This document shows, piece by piece, positions 44,896 to 54,144 of a stretch of DNA of 61,642 bases (position 1 is its first letter; every line of letters starts with the position of its first letter). The DNA is taken from contig JALOTL010000024.1 in assembly GCA_025457915.1 (NCBI GenBank), forward strand, positions 1-61,642, given 5' to 3'. The notes beneath the pieces are model-generated. The model worked only from the letters and a program-made list of their open reading frames with translations. It was not told where the DNA came from and searched no databases. The translations under genes were made by a program, and so were the position numbers. The stretch comes from Spirochaetota bacterium (GTDB lineage Bacteria; Spirochaetota; UBA4802; UBA5550).

Positions 44896-47028
44896 TCACG
44901 TTCCGATCAAAACAACGACGCTCCTCGGGTTTGCCATGTAATGATCCTGCGGGTCTATAACCACCTCGTTTCCATCGTCCGCAAAATCCTCCGGGGAATC
45001 GAGACCTGTATCCACCGCCCTTCTCCATTTTATGTCATTATAAACCGGCAGCTTGATATACTGGGACCGGTGATCCGAATTCAAGATGAAAAAAAGAAGA
45101 TAATCTCCGATGTCGGATTTCTCTTCGCTCCCGTCCAGCTGGTAGCAAAGGGTCTTCTGCTCGGTGTCGTCCCAGGCCGGCCTGTCGAGATTTTTGCCGA
45201 ACCAGGTTATGTCCGCAAAGGAATCGCCGTCGCTGTCGATGCCGTATAAAAATTTTCTCCTCTGAAGAATCGTATGGGCTTTCCTGAAGCGGACCGCCTT
45301 TCTGAAAAAATCAACCATGTCCCTGTTTCTTTCCGCAAGAGTCCAGTCGTGCCAGCTTATTTCATTGTCCTGGCAGTACGCGTTGTTGTTTCCCGCCTGC
45401 GTCCTCATGAACTCATCGCCGCCGAGAACCATCGGCGTGCCGAGGGAAAATAAAAGGATACAGTAATAATTTTTAACGAGCCTTTTCCTCAGCCTGATGA
45501 CGTTTTCATCGTCAGTCGCGCCCTCGCAACCGCAGTTCCACGAGTTATTGTCGTTGGTGCCGTCGCTGTTGTTTTCAAGGTTCGCCTCGTTGTGCTTGCG
45601 GTCGAACGAAACCAGGTCATTCAGCGTGAATCCGTCGTGGCAGGTGATAAAGTTTAAGCTGTTGTAAGCGGACCTGCCGTCGTCTCCGTAAAGGTCGAAT
45701 GAACCAGTGATTCTTCCCGCAAGATCCCTCATCTGCCCGAGATCGCCCTTCCCGAATTTTCTGACAGTGTCCCTGAACCTGCCGTTCCATTCGGACCAGT
45801 CGAGCGGAAAATTCCCAACCTGATAGGTGCCCAGGTCCCACGGTTCCGCGATGAGCTTTACCCTGTTCAGGACCGGGTCCTGGGTTATCGCGTCGAAAAA
45901 TGAGGCCGATTTCTGATAATAGCCGTCCTCCCTTCCAAGGACGGATGCCAGGTCGAACCTGAATCCGTCGACGCGCATCTGTTCGACCCAGTACCTGAGC
46001 GAGTCCATCACGAACCTGATGACCTGGGGGTTGGACAGGTTCAGGCTGTTGCCGCACCCGGTATAGTTCATGTAATACCTTGCCGGGTATTGCGCGGTGC
46101 CGGTCAGGCAGTAGTAGGTCGGATTGTCTATGCCCTTGAAAATGAAGCTGGGGCCCAGTTCATTGCCCTCACCCGTGTGATTGTAAACAACGTCCAGGAT
46201 CACTTCTATCCCGGCCCTGTGGAGCTCCCTGACCATGGTTTTGAACTCATTTACCTGGCAGCCGTATTGCTTCCCGGACCCATAAGACGATTCCGGCGCG
46301 AAAAACCCCATGCTGTTGTATCCCCAGAAATTCGTAAGGCCCCTGGACCTCAAAAAGTCCTCGACGTAATACTCGTGAACAGGCAGCAGCTCCACCGCGT
46401 TAATTCCAAGGTCCCTCAGATATGGGATCTTATCAATGAATCCAAGATACGTTCCAGGATTCTTAACCCCGGAGGACCTGTGGGCGGTAAAACCCTTGAG
46501 GTGCGTTTCATAGATCACGAGCCTGTTTAAAGGTATCTCGGGATGACCGACGCCCTGCCAGTCGAATCCGTCGTCAACAACAACCGCCCTCGGAACAATC
46601 CGGGTATTGTCCCTCGAATCGCATGATAAATCCAGGTCCGGCGACATGGAGTCATATGCCAGGAGGAGATTGTCTGGGTTCACTAGCTTGGAAGTTAGGG
46701 CCCTGGCGCAGGGATCCAGGAGAAGCTTGTTTTCATTGAAACGAAAACCCCATGTCGGATTATAATCTCCAACCACCTTGTATCCGTAAAGCTGGCCGGC
46801 CTTTACGCCCTTTATGAAAACATGCCATATGAATTTCGTGCGATTTTCAATCTTTATGATGTCCGAAGGATCATCATCCGGGCCGTTGAAAAGCAGAAGG
46901 TACACCTCCCTCGCGTTCTGGGAGAAAACGGCGAAATTGACGCCGTCATCCGAGAGGGTGGCGCCCAGCGGATAATACCTGCCCTCGGAAAGGGTCCTGG
47001 ATGTTTTATGAATCAGTTTATAGCCCAT
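44896..47028 (-). CDS. glgX: Glycogen debranching enzyme (GH13 isoamylase type)
   Basis: 710 residues, the usual length. It removes alpha-1,6 branches from glycogen. An N-terminal CBM48 domain (PLGATLSDDGVNFAVFSQNAR) precedes the GH13 barrel: WGYNSMGFFAPE, VILDVVYNHTGEGN, nucleophile Asp in DGFRFDLASVLG (~340), acid/base Glu in LIAEPWDLGTYQVG (~375) and transition-state Asp in NFITCHDGFTL (~440). The GlgX-type insert DNNSWNCGCEG follows. There is no signal peptide. The nearest gene upstream on its strand, the DegT aminotransferase, is 72 bp away. Together with the GH15-like protein at the left edge it suggests glycogen storage. Confidence 0.95.
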   Translation of the reverse strand: MGYKLIHKTSRTLSEGRYYPLGATLSDDGVNFAVFSQNAREVYLLLFNGPDDDPSDIIKIENRTKFIWHVFIKGVKAGQLYGYKVVGDYNPTWGFRFNENKLLLDPCARALTSKLVNPDNLLLAYDSMSPDLDLSCDSRDNTRIVPRAVVVDDGFDWQGVGHPEIPLNRLVIYETHLKGFTAHRSSGVKNPGTYLGFIDKIPYLRDLGINAVELLPVHEYYVEDFLRSRGLTNFWGYNSMGFFAPESSYGSGKQYGCQVNEFKTMVRELHRAGIEVILDVVYNHTGEGNELGPSFIFKGIDNPTYYCLTGTAQYPARYYMNYTGCGNSLNLSNPQVIRFVMDSLRYWVEQMRVDGFRFDLASVLGREDGYYQKSASFFDAITQDPVLNRVKLIAEPWDLGTYQVGNFPLDWSEWNGRFRDTVRKFGKGDLGQMRDLAGRITGSFDLYGDDGRSAYNSLNFITCHDGFTLNDLVSFDRKHNEANLENNSDGTNDNNSWNCGCEGATDDENVIRLRKRLVKNYYCILLFSLGTPMVLGGDEFMRTQAGNNNAYCQDNEISWHDWTLAERNRDMVDFFRKAVRFRKAHTILQRRKFLYGIDSDGDSFADITWFGKNLDRPAWDDTEQKTLCYQLDGSEEKSDIGDYLLFFILNSDHRSQYIKLPVYNDIKWRRAVDTGLDSPEDFADDGNEVVIDPQDHYMANPRSVVVLIGT

Positions 47029-47099
47029 GATACGCCAATCTTTAGATTGCGCTCATTTCGTACAAATGTCAATAAGTTTACGGTCCGTCCAGTAAACGA

Positions 47100-48194
47100 T
47101 TATTTAAAAAAAGACCTTACCGTTTCGCATATGCCGGAGACCATTTCCCTTGTAAGTCCCGGCCAGCTGGGAAGGTTTATGCCCCTCCAGCCAAGATTGT
47201 CCGCGACCGGAAATTTCTGATACCTGGATGAATACATCGGCATCGTGTGGGCCGGATAGAAAAGCGGCCTGGTCTCAATGCCTGCGTCCTCGAGGTGCTT
47301 TCTCAGCAAATCCCTCGCGGAGGGTTCCTCGACAAGGATTGAATACATCCAGTATGAATGCCGGACATCCCCTGTCTGTCCGTGCGTTTTAACAGGAAGG
47401 CCTTTCAGAAAACCGTCGTACCAGCTGGCTATCTGGATTTTTTTCGAAATGAATTCATCCGCCTGCTCGAGCTGGGCGAGCCCGATCGCCGCGCAGATAT
47501 TGGTCATCCTGTAATTGTATCCGATGACGTCATGCCAGTACTGCCTGTGCGCGGCAAGGCCCTGCCCCTTGTAATGCACCGACCTGTCATAAAGGGTTTT
47601 ATCGTTAGTGACGACCATTCCCCCCTCGCCCGTGGTAATCGTCTTGTTCCCGAAAAAACTGTATGTTGAAATATCCCCGAATTGTCCGACGTGCTTTCCC
47701 CTGTAGAGCGTTCCGAAAGCCTCGGCGCAGTCCTCCACTAGAAAAAGGTCATTTGATTTTGTTATATCAACGAGTGGATCCATATCGCACGGGTGCCCGT
47801 ACAGGTGGACGGCCATGATCGCCTTCGTCCTTGGCGTAATCTTTCTTTTTACGTCCTCCGGGTCTATCTGCCATGTGTCCATTAATGAATCCGCGAAAAC
47901 CGGTTCGGCTCCCGTATAGCTGATCGAATTTACCGAGGCTATATAGGTCAGGGTCGGAACGATTACCTCGTCGCTCCTTCCGATTCCCAGCGCTACCAGG
48001 GCCAGATGAAGGGCAACCGTACCGTTGCTTACGGCGGTGGCGTATTTTATGCCGGTGTATTCGGCGAAGCGTTTTTCAAATTCAGCTAAAAATTTTCCCT
48101 TGGATGAAATCCATGTCGAGTCCAGACACTCGGCGACATATTTTTTTTCGTTTCCCGTCAGGGACGGCTGATAAATCGGTATGCGTATCATCAT
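47100..48194 (-). CDS. DegT/DnrJ/EryC1/StrS-family sugar aminotransferase
   Basis: 364 residues. A PLP enzyme that transfers an amino group to a nucleotide-linked keto sugar, similar to perosamine synthetase. Signature blocks: YTGIKYATAVSNGTVALHLA near 50, AVHLYGHPCDMDPL near 130, VEDCAEAFGTLYRGKHVG with the PLP Asp, SFFGNKTITTGEGGMV with the PLP Lys (~190) and GYNYRMTNICAAIGLAQLEQ. No signal. It opens the sugar/polysaccharide part of the window, followed 22 bp later by the GT-C-like membrane gene on the same strand (upstream in sequence order). The sugar nucleotide substrate is not determined. Confidence 0.92.
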   Translation of the reverse strand: MMIRIPIYQPSLTGNEKKYVAECLDSTWISSKGKFLAEFEKRFAEYTGIKYATAVSNGTVALHLALVALGIGRSDEVIVPTLTYIASVNSISYTGAEPVFADSLMDTWQIDPEDVKRKITPRTKAIMAVHLYGHPCDMDPLVDITKSNDLFLVEDCAEAFGTLYRGKHVGQFGDISTYSFFGNKTITTGEGGMVVTNDKTLYDRSVHYKGQGLAAHRQYWHDVIGYNYRMTNICAAIGLAQLEQADEFISKKIQIASWYDGFLKGLPVKTHGQTGDVRHSYWMYSILVEEPSARDLLRKHLEDAGIETRPLFYPAHTMPMYSSRYQKFPVADNLGWRGINLPSWPGLTREMVSGICETVRSFFK

Positions 48195-48216
48195 AACACT
48201 CGTTTTTAGAAATTTT

Positions 48217-50766
48217 TTATTTTTGAACCGGATACTCCATTTTTTTAATCCCGTCCGGTGTTTCCTCGATAACGATCAACCTTTCAAATCCCATGCTGAT
48301 GATCTTTGTATACACATCGGATATGCTTCCATATTTATTAACCGAAGAAAAATCATTCCGGTCGTATGTATGATATCCATATCCAAGCCTTCTTATATCC
48401 GTCTCCGGCAATCCGTCAAACATGGGAATCCCTGTCAATGCGGGCGCTATGAAAGGTGCCGCATTGTTATAATTCGACATTGTCCAGTATACTCTATTAG
48501 TCTTGGGAACATATATTATACTTTTTCTTTTATCTTTCAATGGCTTTTTTCCAATAGATTCCAGAATTTTTAACAGAGAATATTTTTTATTAATTCGATA
48601 AGATCTACCTTTTATAATCCCGTTTGATTTTTCGCAGAAGGACTCCTGTGTGGGAGTAATTTTAATAGATTCTAAAATTATTCCCGTATCATTAATTCCA
48701 TTTGCATGATCTTTTAATCTGAATATTAAATTTAATGAATCGCCTGAAATAAATCTTTTAGGAATTGTAATATTATACTTATTATTATTATCAAAATATA
48801 TACTTCCAGCCGAATTACCATTAACAATCAGCTGTATAATATTTTTTTCCTGTTTTTGCATGTCGTTAAGTCTTCTCATTTCAACAACCATGATTAAATC
48901 TGATGAAGCGTTGTTGATCGGGATATTTAAAATATTTTCGGTCCCAAGTATGAATTTATTGTCCTTGATGATAATCGGCTGCCTGCCAATCGGTGAAATG
49001 TAATACAGCATGTCACCTGTTTGAGTTAATGTTATTTGTTTTCCGTAATCATAAACCGGGACTTTAATAAGTTTCTTAACCATTGATGCAGTTTTTAAAG
49101 CACCCGCGAGTTTATTAATAACATCAACATCATACCTTATAATAAACAATAGGGATAACAACAATAAAAGGAATATCTTATATATGGACTTTCTTGAAAA
49201 AAAATACTTAAAATCAAATCTTGAAGAATACTCAATCACATGAACAAGAAGCAACAATAAAGAGATCCTTATTACAGGATCAATAAAGTATTGCATGCTG
49301 GGCGATGGAATTGAAAGAAAAAATCCAGGAATTGATCCGGCGACACACAAGACGAGAATTGTTTCTGCATCAAATAATTTCTTTTCCTTTATTACGGTTT
49401 TCCAGAAAAATTCGAATAAATTATCTGTTTTTAATTTATTGAATTCATTTATTATTAAAATATATAACCTGAAAATGATATAACCAGTTACCGGTAAATA
49501 ATAAAGAAAGAAATAAAGAATATTTGATTTCACATAATCCTTGTGAAAGGCCATGAATCGAATATTGTTTTCAGTTGCACTTAATGAATCATTAGTTAAA
49601 TAATAAATAACAAACGATGCCGCAATTATTAAAAAATAAGTCATCAAATATTCAATTTTTTTATACAGATCGAATCTCAAAAATAAATAAGAAAAAAACA
49701 CGAATAGAATGACCATGGTGGATATTTTACTAACACCCACAAAGACAATTGAAAGAGGAATGAAAATCAACAAAAAGAAAAAATTGTTTTTGCCATTTAA
49801 ATAATTTTCCCAGAAAATGATTGCGGATGAAAGAAAGACAAATATGATAATAAGTGAAATTGTGTATGACTCGCTCATTATCTGGTACTCATCCCAATAA
49901 ATATAAATGTTCCTGAGAAATGAATCCGGCAAAAAACCTATGACCAAAACGAATGAAATTATCCAGAATCTGATATTCAAAACATCCCACCTTTTCGGAT
50001 AAAACAATGACCGCAATTGATCGATCAGCAAGTAATAGGTTTTATAGAATAGAGGGACTATGATAACAGGAAATATTACATTATATCCGGCGAATGTTGA
50101 AATATTTAATAGGGATGATAAATTTGCAATTACCCAGTGGCTCCCCAAATGATATCTTAATGACGGTATGCCGTTTAAACCCGTACTCGGAATTCCAAAC
50201 GTCTGTATCATTCCGGAAATGCTTGAATGGAAAAGAGTATCTGCATTTGAATTTCCGGTCAACATCAACTCCAGATATACAGGAGTCTGATATGCCGAGT
50301 TATACAATCTATTTATTACCCATAAAAAGAAAATAACCCAGACAAAGAAGATGAAAATTTTTCTTGAGTTTATCTTTCTAAAATAATGAAAACTAAAAAA
50401 AAGAAAGAATAGTATTCCGGGAACAATCAGCAGCCATTTTAATTCATTAAAATAATGAAATGAAATATATCCTGCGGCACAGCAAAAAACAAGACCGTAA
50501 AAAGTCACCATAGAATCCGTTAAGTAGAATTTCCCTGTGATGTTGAAATTAAATATTCCGGATAAATGACTGACGGCATCAGAAAGAAAAATAAGAAAAA
50601 ACCCGGCACCCAGGATTTCAATCAAGAATGATAAACTGTTGTCTACTAATCCTTTACGTAAAAACCAATAAAAAAATGCGATTGAGATGGACATGAAAGC
50701 GGCGAAAAGGGATATCGTCGATTTATGAAAAGATTCATGATCTGATGAGAATAATACGTTTTTCAT
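48217..50766 (-). CDS. Large polytopic membrane protein, GT-C-like
   Basis: 849 residues, about 13-15 membrane helices in the first ~560 residues, then a ~280-residue soluble domain. One loop after the first helices reads NADTLFHSSISGMIQTFGIP and SLRYHLGSHWVIA, the Asp/His spacing seen in membrane GT-C glycosyltransferases and O-antigen-type enzymes that use lipid-linked sugars. The C-terminal domain has beta-rich stretches (YNITIPKRFISGDSLNLIFR) resembling a carbohydrate-binding fold, which is my reading only. It lies between two sugar aminotransferases on the same strand. Strongly AT-rich codon use compared with the genes to its left. A surface-glycan transferase is the most likely role, not proved. 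Confidence 0.7.
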   Translation of the reverse strand: MKNVLFSSDHESFHKSTISLFAAFMSISIAFFYWFLRKGLVDNSLSFLIEILGAGFFLIFLSDAVSHLSGIFNFNITGKFYLTDSMVTFYGLVFCCAAGYISFHYFNELKWLLIVPGILFFLFFSFHYFRKINSRKIFIFFVWVIFFLWVINRLYNSAYQTPVYLELMLTGNSNADTLFHSSISGMIQTFGIPSTGLNGIPSLRYHLGSHWVIANLSSLLNISTFAGYNVIFPVIIVPLFYKTYYLLIDQLRSLFYPKRWDVLNIRFWIISFVLVIGFLPDSFLRNIYIYWDEYQIMSESYTISLIIIFVFLSSAIIFWENYLNGKNNFFFLLIFIPLSIVFVGVSKISTMVILFVFFSYLFLRFDLYKKIEYLMTYFLIIAASFVIYYLTNDSLSATENNIRFMAFHKDYVKSNILYFFLYYLPVTGYIIFRLYILIINEFNKLKTDNLFEFFWKTVIKEKKLFDAETILVLCVAGSIPGFFLSIPSPSMQYFIDPVIRISLLLLLVHVIEYSSRFDFKYFFSRKSIYKIFLLLLLSLLFIIRYDVDVINKLAGALKTASMVKKLIKVPVYDYGKQITLTQTGDMLYYISPIGRQPIIIKDNKFILGTENILNIPINNASSDLIMVVEMRRLNDMQKQEKNIIQLIVNGNSAGSIYFDNNNKYNITIPKRFISGDSLNLIFRLKDHANGINDTGIILESIKITPTQESFCEKSNGIIKGRSYRINKKYSLLKILESIGKKPLKDKRKSIIYVPKTNRVYWTMSNYNNAAPFIAPALTGIPMFDGLPETDIRRLGYGYHTYDRNDFSSVNKYGSISDVYTKIISMGFERLIVIEETPDGIKKMEYPVQK

Positions 50767-51014
50767 GTTATTAATATTAGATTTAATTGCTCTTAAGCGG
50801 AATTTTAATTAAAGTATCATAATATAACAAGAAATTTCTTCCCGGTTCAATCTTTCTGTGCAGTCACACCGGAAATTCATTTAATCTGTTTTTCCAGTAT
50901 AATAGTTGAAACATTTCCGTGATCAAAAAAATTCCTTGTTATTAATATTGGAACAAGTAAATGAATTATTTATCGGATTCTGTAAAAATCACGGGTCTTG
51001 ACGAGCTCTTTTAG

Positions 51015-52157
51015 CTATTTATTATAAAACTTTTTGATCATTTCGCATACATGTGCAATCTGATCACTCTTGAGTCCGTACCACATTGGGAGCCGCAGTA
51101 GTCGCTCACTGTCCGAAGTTGTAAAACTGTCATCACCGTAAAACCGACCGTATTTTTTTCCCGCCCTGGAACTGTGAAGGGGTATATAATGAAACACGCA
51201 ATTGATATTGTTTTCATTTAAATACTTCTGCAGGGATGTTCTTTCAGAAAGATCCCTGGTTTTTATATAGAAAAGATGACCATTGTGCGACATGTATTCC
51301 GGAATTTTAGCGAGTTGGATCAGCCCTTCAACCTGAAGCGAGTTAAGTCCCATATAATATGCTTTCCAAGATTCCAATCTGTCCGTGATGATTTCTTCCG
51401 CGATTTCAAGCTGTGCAAAAAGAAAAGCGGCGCTTAATTCACCGGGAAGGTAGGATGATCCGAAATCGACCCATCCGTATTTATTTATTTCGCCCCTGAA
51501 AAATCTTGACCTGTCAGTTCCCTTTTCCCTTATGATTTCAGCCCTTTCTATAAAATCCGGATCATTAATCAGTAGAGCGCCGCCTTCACCGCACTGGATA
51601 TTTTTTGTTTCATGAAAACTAAGTGCCGCCATGTTCCCGAGGGTCCCGGCAAATCTGCCTTTATGTTTTGAAAGAATGGCCTGCGCAGCGTCCTCAAACA
51701 CATAGAGATGATGCTTTTCTCCTATGCTTAAAATTGTATCCATTTCGCAGGGGACCCCGGCGTAATGGACGGCAACAATTGCCTTTGTTTTTTCTGTCAC
51801 GGCTTTTTCAACAATCGCCTCATCTATGTTCATGGTATCTGGATTGACATCAACGAATACTATCTTTGCCCCTCTCAGGACGAAAGCATTTGCAGTGGAT
51901 GAAAAAGTAAATGACGGCATGATTACTTCATCGCCGGGCTTAATGCCTATAAGGATGGCCATCATGTCCAGGGCATGTGTCCCTGACGTTGTCAGAAGGA
52001 CTTTCCTGCATCCAAGTTTATTCTCGATCCAGGAATTGCATTTTTTTGTATAATCGTTATCACCACTGAATTTTCCTTTGGCGATGACATCTTTTATGTA
52101 TTCAATTTCCTTCCCGGTCACGCAGGGACGGTTGAATGCAATTCTTGATTTATCCAT
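51015..52157 (-). CDS. wecE: dTDP-4-amino-4,6-dideoxygalactose transaminase
   Basis: 380 residues, with close likeness along the whole length to E. coli WecE/RffA. It converts dTDP-4-keto-6-deoxyglucose to dTDP-4-amino-4,6-dideoxygalactose (dTDP-Fuc4N), a precursor of enterobacterial common antigen and other glycans. Shared blocks: KVLLTTSGTHALDMMAILIG, SFTFSSTANAFVLRGAKIVF, PDTMNIDEAIVEKAV, VHYAGVPCEMDTI, FEDAAQAILSKHKGR, SFHETKNIQCGEGGAL with the PLP Lys, and IIREKGTDRSRFFRGEINKYGW. The enzymes giving dTDP-4-keto-6-deoxyglucose (RmlA/RmlB) are outside the window. A 248-bp gap separates it from the membrane gene that follows. Confidence 0.95.
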   Translation of the reverse strand: MDKSRIAFNRPCVTGKEIEYIKDVIAKGKFSGDNDYTKKCNSWIENKLGCRKVLLTTSGTHALDMMAILIGIKPGDEVIMPSFTFSSTANAFVLRGAKIVFVDVNPDTMNIDEAIVEKAVTEKTKAIVAVHYAGVPCEMDTILSIGEKHHLYVFEDAAQAILSKHKGRFAGTLGNMAALSFHETKNIQCGEGGALLINDPDFIERAEIIREKGTDRSRFFRGEINKYGWVDFGSSYLPGELSAAFLFAQLEIAEEIITDRLESWKAYYMGLNSLQVEGLIQLAKIPEYMSHNGHLFYIKTRDLSERTSLQKYLNENNINCVFHYIPLHSSRAGKKYGRFYGDDSFTTSDSERLLRLPMWYGLKSDQIAHVCEMIKKFYNK

Positions 52158-52485
52158 ATTTTAAACCAGATCAAATATTTTATTGATAAAGTCATTAACT
52201 CTGCCGGAAAGAAATTTCAGACCGAATCATCAATGCTCAAATACGGCGCCATGTCAAGATAATTATGAACCCATTTATCCCAGTAATATAAAAATCAAGC
52301 GGCTTGGATTGTAGTTATTTATAAAGAAATGATTAATTTGATTCTATAATTTATTAGTTAGATAATGCACCTCATGTTGCATAAGCAACTGCCGTAGCTC
52401 AGTGTGATGGAACAATTCAGGAATGGTTTAAATCAATGAAGTCCCGCAGAATGATAAATCAGGAATCAATTAAGCTGGATATTGA

Positions 52486-52668
52486 TTATAATGACTTTCC
52501 TTTATATCCAGAATCTGTATAGCTTATCATATTCAATCTTTTTCCGTTTTCAATTTCAACGCGTATTTTTTCAGCATCAGAGGTCGCCTTATCAATGGCC
52601 GCCCTTGCCTCATCCTTCAACAATTTTTTGCTTTCTATCGTGTATTCATTAGATTTATCATTCCCCAC
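52486..52668 (-). pseudogene. Possible protein remnant (60 aa, low confidence)
   Basis: 60 residues from a GTG; the frame stays open a further ~18 codons upstream to a stop. The composition looks protein-like (ESKKLLKDEARAAIDKATSD, EKIRVEIENGKRL), unlike a random AT-rich frame, but no start signal or family is known. It may be a gene fragment or chance. Confidence 0.25.
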
Positions 52669-52685
52669 TACAACGAATTTTGGCG

Positions 52686-52719
52686 CCCGTTGAGGCGATT
52701 CATGAATCTTCCCAACGGG
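52686..52719. repeat. Inverted repeat (hairpin)
   Basis: CCCGTTG (52686-52692) pairs with CAACGGG (52713-52719); between them GATTCATGAATC is itself palindromic. There is no clean T run on either side, so it is a poor terminator. It could be a protein-binding site or leader structure of the downstream gene. Confidence 0.45.
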
Positions 52720-52791
52720 TTAAAAAATTTTCAAAAAAATGAGAACCGGCAGGGCCCCGTATCAGTCTATTGTATAAAAAAGGAGGATGAT

Positions 52792-53901
52792 ATGAAAAAA
52801 TATATTCTTATATCGATGATATTGAGCATCTGCATTATGCCTTCAATATTGGCCGCAAAGGATGAAAACCTCATACAGGTCGCGATATTGCTGGATACCA
52901 GCAACAGCATGGACGGCCTTATAGACCAGGCCAAATCACAGCTCTGGAAAATAGTAAACGAGCTTTCAGCAGGGAAAAAAGACGGCAAGGCGCCCAGGCT
53001 GCAGGTGGCCCTTTATGAATACGGAAATGACGGCATCCCTGCCGGAGAAGGCCACATCAGAATGGCTTCCCCTCTCACGAACGACCTGGATAAAATTTCA
53101 AACGAGCTCTTCAAACTGACAACCAACGGGGGTTCCGAATACTGCGGGATGGTCATAGATTCCGCGGTTAAAGGGCTCAAGTGGAGCAAAGACGGCAATG
53201 TCTTCAAGGTGATCTTCATAGCCGGCAACGAACCATTCACACAGGGAGGTTCTGACTATACGGAGTCGGTAAAACGCGCCGTATCAAAGGGAATAACCGT
53301 GAATACTATTTTCTGCGGAAATTACGATGAAGGCGTCAATACGAAATGGAAACACGGGGCCGACCTGTCCGACGGCACCTACATTAACATCGACCACAAT
53401 CAGAAAATCGCGCACATAAACGCCCCCCAGGACAAGGAGATAATGAAGCTCGGCGAAGAGCTGAATAAGACATATGTAGCCTACGGCGCCAAAGGGATGA
53501 TAAAAAAGGAAATGCAGGCCGAGCAGGATAAAAACGCCAGGACCGTCAGCGAAGAATCCCTTGTGCAGAGGTCCGTGTCCAAAGCATCAGGCCAGTACGT
53601 GAACAATACGTGGGACCTCGTGGACGCGGTAAAGGACAGCAAGGTCAAGGTGTCCGATGTGGACGAAAAGCTTCTCCCGGGCGAGATGAAAAAAATGGAC
53701 AGGAATGAAAGGGACAATTACATCAAGTCCAAGATCAAGGAAAGGGAAAGGCTGCAGAAAAAAATCAACGCGCTTAACGCCGAGAGAAAAATATACGTCG
53801 ACAGGGAATTGAAAAAAAACGGCGAGCAGAACACATTCGACGCCGCCATACTCAGGGCCGTTAAAAAGCAGGCAACTGAAAAAAATTTCAAGTTCCAGTA
53901 A
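52792..53901 (+). CDS. Secreted von Willebrand factor A domain protein
   Basis: 369 residues from the ATG at 52792, chosen for AGGAGG directly before it; a frame open from 52690 has no such signal. Signal peptide (KYILISMILSICIMPSILAA). The vWA domain (~25-220) has a MIDAS metal site DTSNSM near 36, LQVALYEYGNDG and VIFIAGNEPFTQGGSDY. The last ~130 residues are a Lys/Glu-rich helical region (MDRNERDNYIKSKIKERERL). Such periplasmic vWA proteins bind other proteins through Mg2+ and a partner Asp/Glu. No AAA ATPase partner is nearby. It has its own terminator-like hairpin. Confidence 0.88.
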   Translation: MKKYILISMILSICIMPSILAAKDENLIQVAILLDTSNSMDGLIDQAKSQLWKIVNELSAGKKDGKAPRLQVALYEYGNDGIPAGEGHIRMASPLTNDLDKISNELFKLTTNGGSEYCGMVIDSAVKGLKWSKDGNVFKVIFIAGNEPFTQGGSDYTESVKRAVSKGITVNTIFCGNYDEGVNTKWKHGADLSDGTYINIDHNQKIAHINAPQDKEIMKLGEELNKTYVAYGAKGMIKKEMQAEQDKNARTVSEESLVQRSVSKASGQYVNNTWDLVDAVKDSKVKVSDVDEKLLPGEMKKMDRNERDNYIKSKIKERERLQKKINALNAERKIYVDRELKKNGEQNTFDAAILRAVKKQATEKNFKFQ

Positions 53902-53913
53902 TTTCCATATTCA

Positions 53914-53940
53914 AGGGGAAGTGCAACAAGCACTTCCCCT
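53914..53940 (+). terminator. Terminator-like hairpin after the vWA gene
   Basis: Perfect 11-bp stem AGGGGAAGTGC (53914-53924) / GCACTTCCCCT (53930-53940), 5-nt loop AACAA. The tail (GTTTCATAAA) is T-poor, so strength is uncertain. Confidence 0.7.
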
Positions 53941-54144
53941 GTTTCATAAAAAAAATTATTACCGCTTAAAAAATCAATATAAAATATTAACAATGATAAA
54001 TTAACACAAATAAAAAAAGTTCTAATATCTATTATTATGAAAATTATAAAAAATTCACTTGCTTTATGGCATTTAATGCTTGATAAAGAGTATTAATAAA
54101 ATAATGAGGTATAATACTGATTTGAAATTATTTTGAGTTTAAAA

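Larger units (their letters stand above)
52158..52791. other. Intergenic region with possible gene remnant
   Basis: 634 bp between wecE (minus) and the von Willebrand A gene (plus). It contains a short minus-strand frame (52486-52668) that may be a gene remnant and a hairpin at 52686-52719. At 52388 a stretch reads GCCGTAGCTCAG like a tRNA start, but it does not fold as one. No other feature recognised. Confidence 0.45.

Noticed and set aside
52388-52460. tRNA gene suggested by GCCGTAGCTCAG
   Set aside because: No anticodon stem, T-arm (GTTCGA) or acceptor pairing can be formed downstream.
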